In this document: positions 61,001 through 64,000 of the stretch, one piece after another | Numbering within the stretch: position 1 is the first letter of the stretch | How the letters are laid out: each line of letters begins with the position of its first letter | From: Antedon mediterranea | Lineage: Eukaryota; Echinodermata; Crinoidea; Comatulida; Antedonidae | DNA: 64,000 nucleotides | Direction: 5' to 3' | Assembly: GCF_964355755.1 (NCBI RefSeq) | Contig: NC_092679.1 | Span: 11,956,932-12,020,931, forward strand | The notes under the pieces: model-generated | Seen by the model: the letters and a program-made list of their open reading frames with translations, nothing else | What the model was told of the DNA's origin: nothing | Databases searched by the model: none | Translations under genes and position numbers: made by a program

Positions 61001-62686
61001 CTAGGAAGTCAATTACTCTACCCCCTAGAGTATTAGCAGATCCCCTCTATGATTTTGACTTTCTAATTTGATGCGGGCGCCCTACTCCATGGCTCACAAT
61101 GGCGCCACCCATAGCTCTATTCTATCCCACAATGCCTTTCGAATGTTACGCGCTTCGGACGAACAGGAGATTCTTGTGTTATAAGTTCTTTGGTTTGATT
61201 TATACTTTGTTTGTATTTTATTGTTTGTTTGAATTCCTGATAATTATGATTGTGATATTTATTTAGTTAAGTAGTTAGTTTATTAATAATTGATTTGGCG
61301 TATAACTTACTCTTTCTCTGCGTCTACTGATAAATCCGTGTACAAAGTCAAAAAAAGTCCACCAAATATATAACCAAATGACGGACCAAGTATTGCCATA
61401 CAATTGAAAATACCTTGAAAATTGTATAAAATAATTTATTTTAAATAATATATATACAAAATAAAAGAATTTTATTCACAGTAACAAATTTATTCTAGAT
61501 GCCAATAAATAGTAAAATGTACAGACAATAATCGGATGGGGGCCAAACGCGTCATTTGTTAAAGCACAATTAATAATAACACCTATACCTATCCTTCTTG
61601 AAATGAAAAATACAAGGTCTATAATGTCAGGTAAACAATTTAAAGAAGTTTAGTGCTATTAAGAGTATGTGTGCAATATTGTAGGTGTTGAAAATGAAAA
61701 GAATTTTCAATATTTTTTTTTCAGATTTACATATTTAGCATTGTAGAGGATGGGTTGCAAATTCTAAAGCTTTAACAAAAACGAGAATCCGCTTTATCTA
61801 TATCAAAATCGGAAATTATCTGTGACGCTGTTGGACTTGTGTACATTGGGTGACTAACGGGGTTGACGTTACCACTCTGTGAGCACGAAAATAAATGTGC
61901 AGAAAGACTTATTATATAAAACATGTAACATAAATATTGGTGAGGAGAGAGAGAGAGAGAGCCTGGTTTTATGCATAACTGAGGATAGTAGGTCTACTCA
62001 CCATAATAGAATGGCGCATCTTCCGGCATAACACTATCATCCATAAATGTGTATCCTAAAGTGTATACAGGTGAAGCACCTAATCCATGCAAAACTTGTG
62101 CAAATATAAACATCCAGTAAAACCTCGACACCCCCTCTTCATCTGTTATGTCCTTATTGCATTCATTAAAGGCTGTTCTATTCGCGTCACACGTCGAGAA
62201 CTGTTCGATTTCGTCTTTGTCCTGGTATGGACCAGACAGAAAATGAGGTAATGCGTACATAAAAGAACCAGCAGCAAATAGTGCAGCTCCAATTCCAAGG
62301 AGACGTGGTTTGTGACTTCGGTCTCCGAAGTATGTTACAAATAATATTACCGAAAGTACGGCGATATCGTATGCGCTGGAGATGGTACCAGTTTTGATAC
62401 TAGTAAGATTAAATCGTCGTTCTATGCTAGTTATCGATGCGTATACTAGTCCACTAATAGCCATTCCCTGAGCTAGAGCATACATACACCAAAAGAACAA
62501 ATATCCTTGTGGTCGGTTAAATACTTGAATGCAAGATGGTTCCCATCCTAGCCATCCACACGTACCTTCTTTCTTCTCATCCTCTCCATCAATAATTTGG
62601 GTGGTACCGTTTCTTGAATTTGATTTTTCTTCATCAGTCTTGTTGCTCAATTGTACACCGGAATCAGCTCTTGTGTCTGTGGCCAT
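55913..62686 (-). CDS. Solute carrier organic anion transporter (SLCO/OATP) family, complete, 9 coding exons, 688 aa
   Basis: Exons in transcript order: 62686-62002, 61413-61311, 60120-59999, 59559-59305, 58632-58437, 57551-57392, 56880-56696, 56422-56358 and 56208-55913. They sum to 2,067 nt and all phases agree. A plasma-membrane transporter of the MFS superfamily with 12 predicted helices, moving organic anions such as steroid sulfates and bile-salt-like compounds. Seen: YLFFWCMYALAQGMAISGLV (helix 1), the OATP signature WVGAWWIGFL, a large extracellular loop with ten Cys (six in exon 6, four in exon 7) including a Kazal-like segment, RCVPLNERSFALG, and GNVPGPILYGAIID near helix 12. 688 aa is normal for the family. 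The subfamily is not resolved. A 5' UTR exon probably lies upstream. Confidence 0.94.
56358..56422 (-). CDS. OATP exon 8: RSFALG motif
   Basis: 65 nt. Acceptor ttttaaaag, donor gtaagt. Encodes CVPLNERSFALGISSLLVRL, the conserved segment at helix 11. Confidence 0.92.
56696..56880 (-). CDS. OATP exon 7: rest of the loop and helix 10
   Basis: Acceptor ttttgtcag. Encodes DDCSCVIPP, EACPVSCDNQ (the last four loop Cys) and helix 10 (VFFVLITLMVMSALFALVPG). Donor gtaaat, phase 2 out. Confidence 0.93.
57000..57300. mobile_element. Two adjoining GGTTCCCAC-ended MITEs in an OATP intron
   Basis: The clearest copy is about 57,152-57,297, from gcttggttcccac to gtgggaaccaagc, 146 bp. A related copy with tggttcccacgagcgacgca begins at 57,000 and abuts it. 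Both contain gacgcaac(g/a)ca and caatcacaagcga / caatgacaagcga wording. Confidence 0.6.
57392..57551 (-). CDS. OATP exon 6: Kazal-like extracellular loop
   Basis: Acceptor ttattacag. Encodes SNCNADCQCSG...YDPVCGADNIMYYSACHAGC, the Kazal-type part of the loop between helices 9 and 10. It has six Cys and an NIT glycosylation-type site just before it. Ends in phase 0 before gtaacg. Confidence 0.92.
57670..58290. repeat. CAT/CAC/ACC trinucleotide-rich array with higher-order units, OATP intron 5
   Basis: Blocks beginning catcatcaacattacc occur at 57,841, 57,925, 58,021, 58,105 and 58,195 (spacings 84, 96, 84 and 90), so there is a two-block 180 bp period. Long repetitive frames on both strands are an artefact of the trinucleotide composition. 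It lies wholly between exons 57,551 and 58,437. Confidence 0.93.
58437..58632 (-). CDS. OATP exon 5: helices 8-9
   Basis: Acceptor ctaattag. Encodes PCALVGSILGGWIMKTLKL and a long hydrophobic helix ending VYCPNAQFAGVTVDY. Donor gttagt, phase 2 out. Confidence 0.9.
58640..59300. other. OATP intron 4, nothing else recognised
   Basis: No repeat or coding segment recognised in this intron. Confidence 0.4.
59305..59559 (-). CDS. OATP exon 4: central cytosolic loop, helices 7-8
   Basis: Acceptor attccttag. A charged loop (HEKIAAERKSQSH), then FKDFPKAVATLGRNGPYMCI and SSLSTFIPKFLESQF, typical of OATPs. Donor gtaagagt, phase 1 out. Confidence 0.92.
59999..60120 (-). CDS. OATP exon 3: family signature and helix 6
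   Basis: Polypyrimidine-rich acceptor tttttttcattag. Encodes SPTWVGAWWIGFLITGAISL, the OATP signature at the start of helix 6, and FPKYLK. Donor gtaacg, phase 1 out. Confidence 0.93.
60876..61192. mobile_element. 317-bp MITE with 7-bp target duplication, OATP intron 2
   Basis: The termini caaagaacgtataacacaag and cttgtgttataagttctttg are inverse with one mismatch, extending into aatctcctgttc / gaacaggagatt. The direct 7 bp gtttgat is present at both edges (60,869-60,875 and 61,193-61,199). The interior is GC-richer (gatgcgggcgccctactcc), no ORF. Confidence 0.82.
61311..61413 (-). CDS. OATP exon 2: helix 5
   Basis: The acceptor ttttcaag precedes IFNCMAILGPSFGYIFGG, matching the conserved LGPxxG turn of OATPs. 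Donor gtaagt. Phase 1 in, phase 2 out. Confidence 0.9.
61947..61962. repeat. (GA)n microsatellite
   Basis: About eight GA dinucleotides in the intron after OATP exon 1. Confidence 0.8.
62002..62686 (-). CDS. OATP exon 1: N-terminus to helix 4
   Basis: The start is ATG at 62686-62684. There are about 60 polar cytosolic residues, then helices 1-4 with an extracellular stretch (STCDANRTAFNEC) that has an N-glycosylation-type NRT. The donor gtgagt begins at 62001, phase 1. Confidence 0.93.
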
Positions 62687-63312
62687 CTTTTAGTTTCTCC
62701 AAAATAATAACAATAACAATTTTATTACAATTCTTTTTCCCCTAACAATAAACTGTAAACTTCATCCAAACGTTACTTAAATGCTAATAGTTATTTCGTT
62801 TGGATGTTGGACTCACTATACACACATTTGTAGTGCAGAAATATCCGATTATAGTTAATGATTAATGAAAACCGGGCGTATCCAATGCACACTAATTTGT
62901 TTGGTTGCGTAGACTTAAGATAGGCCTAGCGTAATAAAAAAAAAGCCTGTCTAAAGTCACGTTTCCACAGTAAACAGTCTAACTTGATGTTGTGTTGTGG
63001 TTTGATTTGATATGTTGTTTTTGACAATATACAACCTAAACTGTTAAATGTTTAAATTTTGTAAACAAAAAGGTTCACATGTAAGCATAATGTCAGCAAA
63101 TGAGCCGATATAATGTCATACCAACCGCACCGCCGGCATTTAGTTTGTCTATTTACGTTGTTACGTACGTCATCATTATTTGCGATAGGGAAGGGGATGC
63201 TGGAATTAATCAGTAGACAACAATATATTCGTGATGAACTCATTAATCATTTCTATTATTTATACATTCGTTTCCTTAGTTATAAAAAATTGTCATTGGC
63301 TAATTGATATTT
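62687..63312. other. Upstream flank of the OATP gene
   Basis: Probable 5' UTR and promoter region. No core promoter motif could be assigned with confidence. Confidence 0.4.
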
Positions 63313-63913
63313 TCATTGAAAAGCAAATACAATGACCTGGTGGTACTTATTAGCAAAGGCAATTTCTTCCATGAGCCTGTTATTACGAGGATGGCTTTCG
63401 ACATTTGAAAAGATTTTCGGTAATTCTCGCTCCACACCCTTCCCCAACGATAATTTCAGCTCATTTTTAAGTCCAAATCGGCGGCGGTGACGACGTGGTG
63501 CAGTAAGCTGACTGTCTACCGACAATTCCTGGGCAATGTTGAATTTTTAAAAAAACGGTAACCTCAAGGTCATAAAAAGAACAAAATCAAAATGGTGGTG
63601 ATGTTGAAGATGATTGAAAAAATGATAATATAATACCTTCTAATACAAATATCACTGGTTTGAACCTGGACATCATCGGCAATACAATCACAATGGTCAG
63701 CTGTGAACAAAAACGTTCGATGTTTAAAGTATAAAATAATGTCTATAGAATATAATTAATTTAAACATAAATTTAAAAAACATCTAAATAAAAGCAAATA
63801 TTAATTAAACATATTACCTTCTTGGACCACCATTGTTTTCATTGTCCAAAGCAAAACTCTGCTTGAACTCCGACTGACCTTCTACGACATTGTCCACTAC
63901 TTTGAGCTGATCT
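63313..63913 (-). other. Possible exons of an unidentified minus-strand gene
   Basis: Three minus-strand stretches have plausible splice borders. 63,913-63,818 (acceptor ttcaatag, donor gtaata) is open as DQLKVVDNVVEGQSEFKQSF. There is a segment from 63,700 (acceptor tgttcacag). One after the acceptor attgcccag at about 63,537 is open as LSVDSQLTAPRRHRRRFGLK then LPKIFSNVESHPRNNRLMEE, with a stop at 63,313. The phases do not join into a single frame: the first into the second gives an early TGA. No family is recognised. May be UTR exons, a skipped exon or chance. Confidence 0.25.
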
Positions 63914-64000
63914 CTATTGAATTCAAATAAATATTAAGTTCAATTTTTATGGATGACGTTGCGATCTAAGACAGATACAAATACAACATATATGAATTAT

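Overview
The window is a piece of an animal nuclear genome. It is AT-rich, its genes are split by GT-AG introns, and it is crowded with tandem repeats, MITE-like inverted-repeat elements, LINEs, BEL/Pao LTR-retrotransposon remnants and a Penelope-like fragment. The gene families (an STS-type sulfatase, a METTL27-type methyltransferase, an organic-anion transporter) and the mobile-element mix suggest a marine invertebrate, probably a deuterostome such as an echinoderm. The species cannot be fixed from sequence alone. Nothing bacterial, viral or CRISPR-like was seen.

Region by region. (1) 1-8,096, plus strand: the last three coding exons of a steryl-sulfatase-like gene; the N-terminal half lies left of the window. 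Its introns are packed with minisatellites (21, 49 and 39 bp units), three MITEs and a young terminal-inverted-repeat element carrying a tRNA-like sequence. (2) 8,180-22,950: intergenic DNA dominated by tandem arrays: 26/28 bp (2.4 kb), 45 bp, a 7.4 kb array of about 218 copies of a 34 bp unit, and a 30 bp array. (3) 23,380-29,580, minus strand: a complete five-exon METTL27-like methyltransferase gene (224 aa). Its 4.3 kb last intron holds a 3 kb inverted repeat. (4) 30,000-55,000: a transposon graveyard. It has three large foldback elements (32.0-35.2, 41.0-44.4 and 52.4-54.7 kb), a BEL/Pao fragment split by a LINE, a LINE broken by at least three levels of nested insertion, a second BEL/Pao remnant and several LINE 3' ends. 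(5) 55,913-62,686, minus strand: a complete nine-exon SLCO/OATP transporter gene (688 aa) with a 10-cysteine Kazal-like loop. Possible exons of a further minus-strand gene follow at 63.3-63.9 kb but could not be joined into one frame.

The three genes are not functionally linked in any obvious way, although sulfatases and OATPs both handle sulfated steroids. All exon joins below were worked out by hand from splice sites and reading phase; each gene's phases agree from exon to exon.
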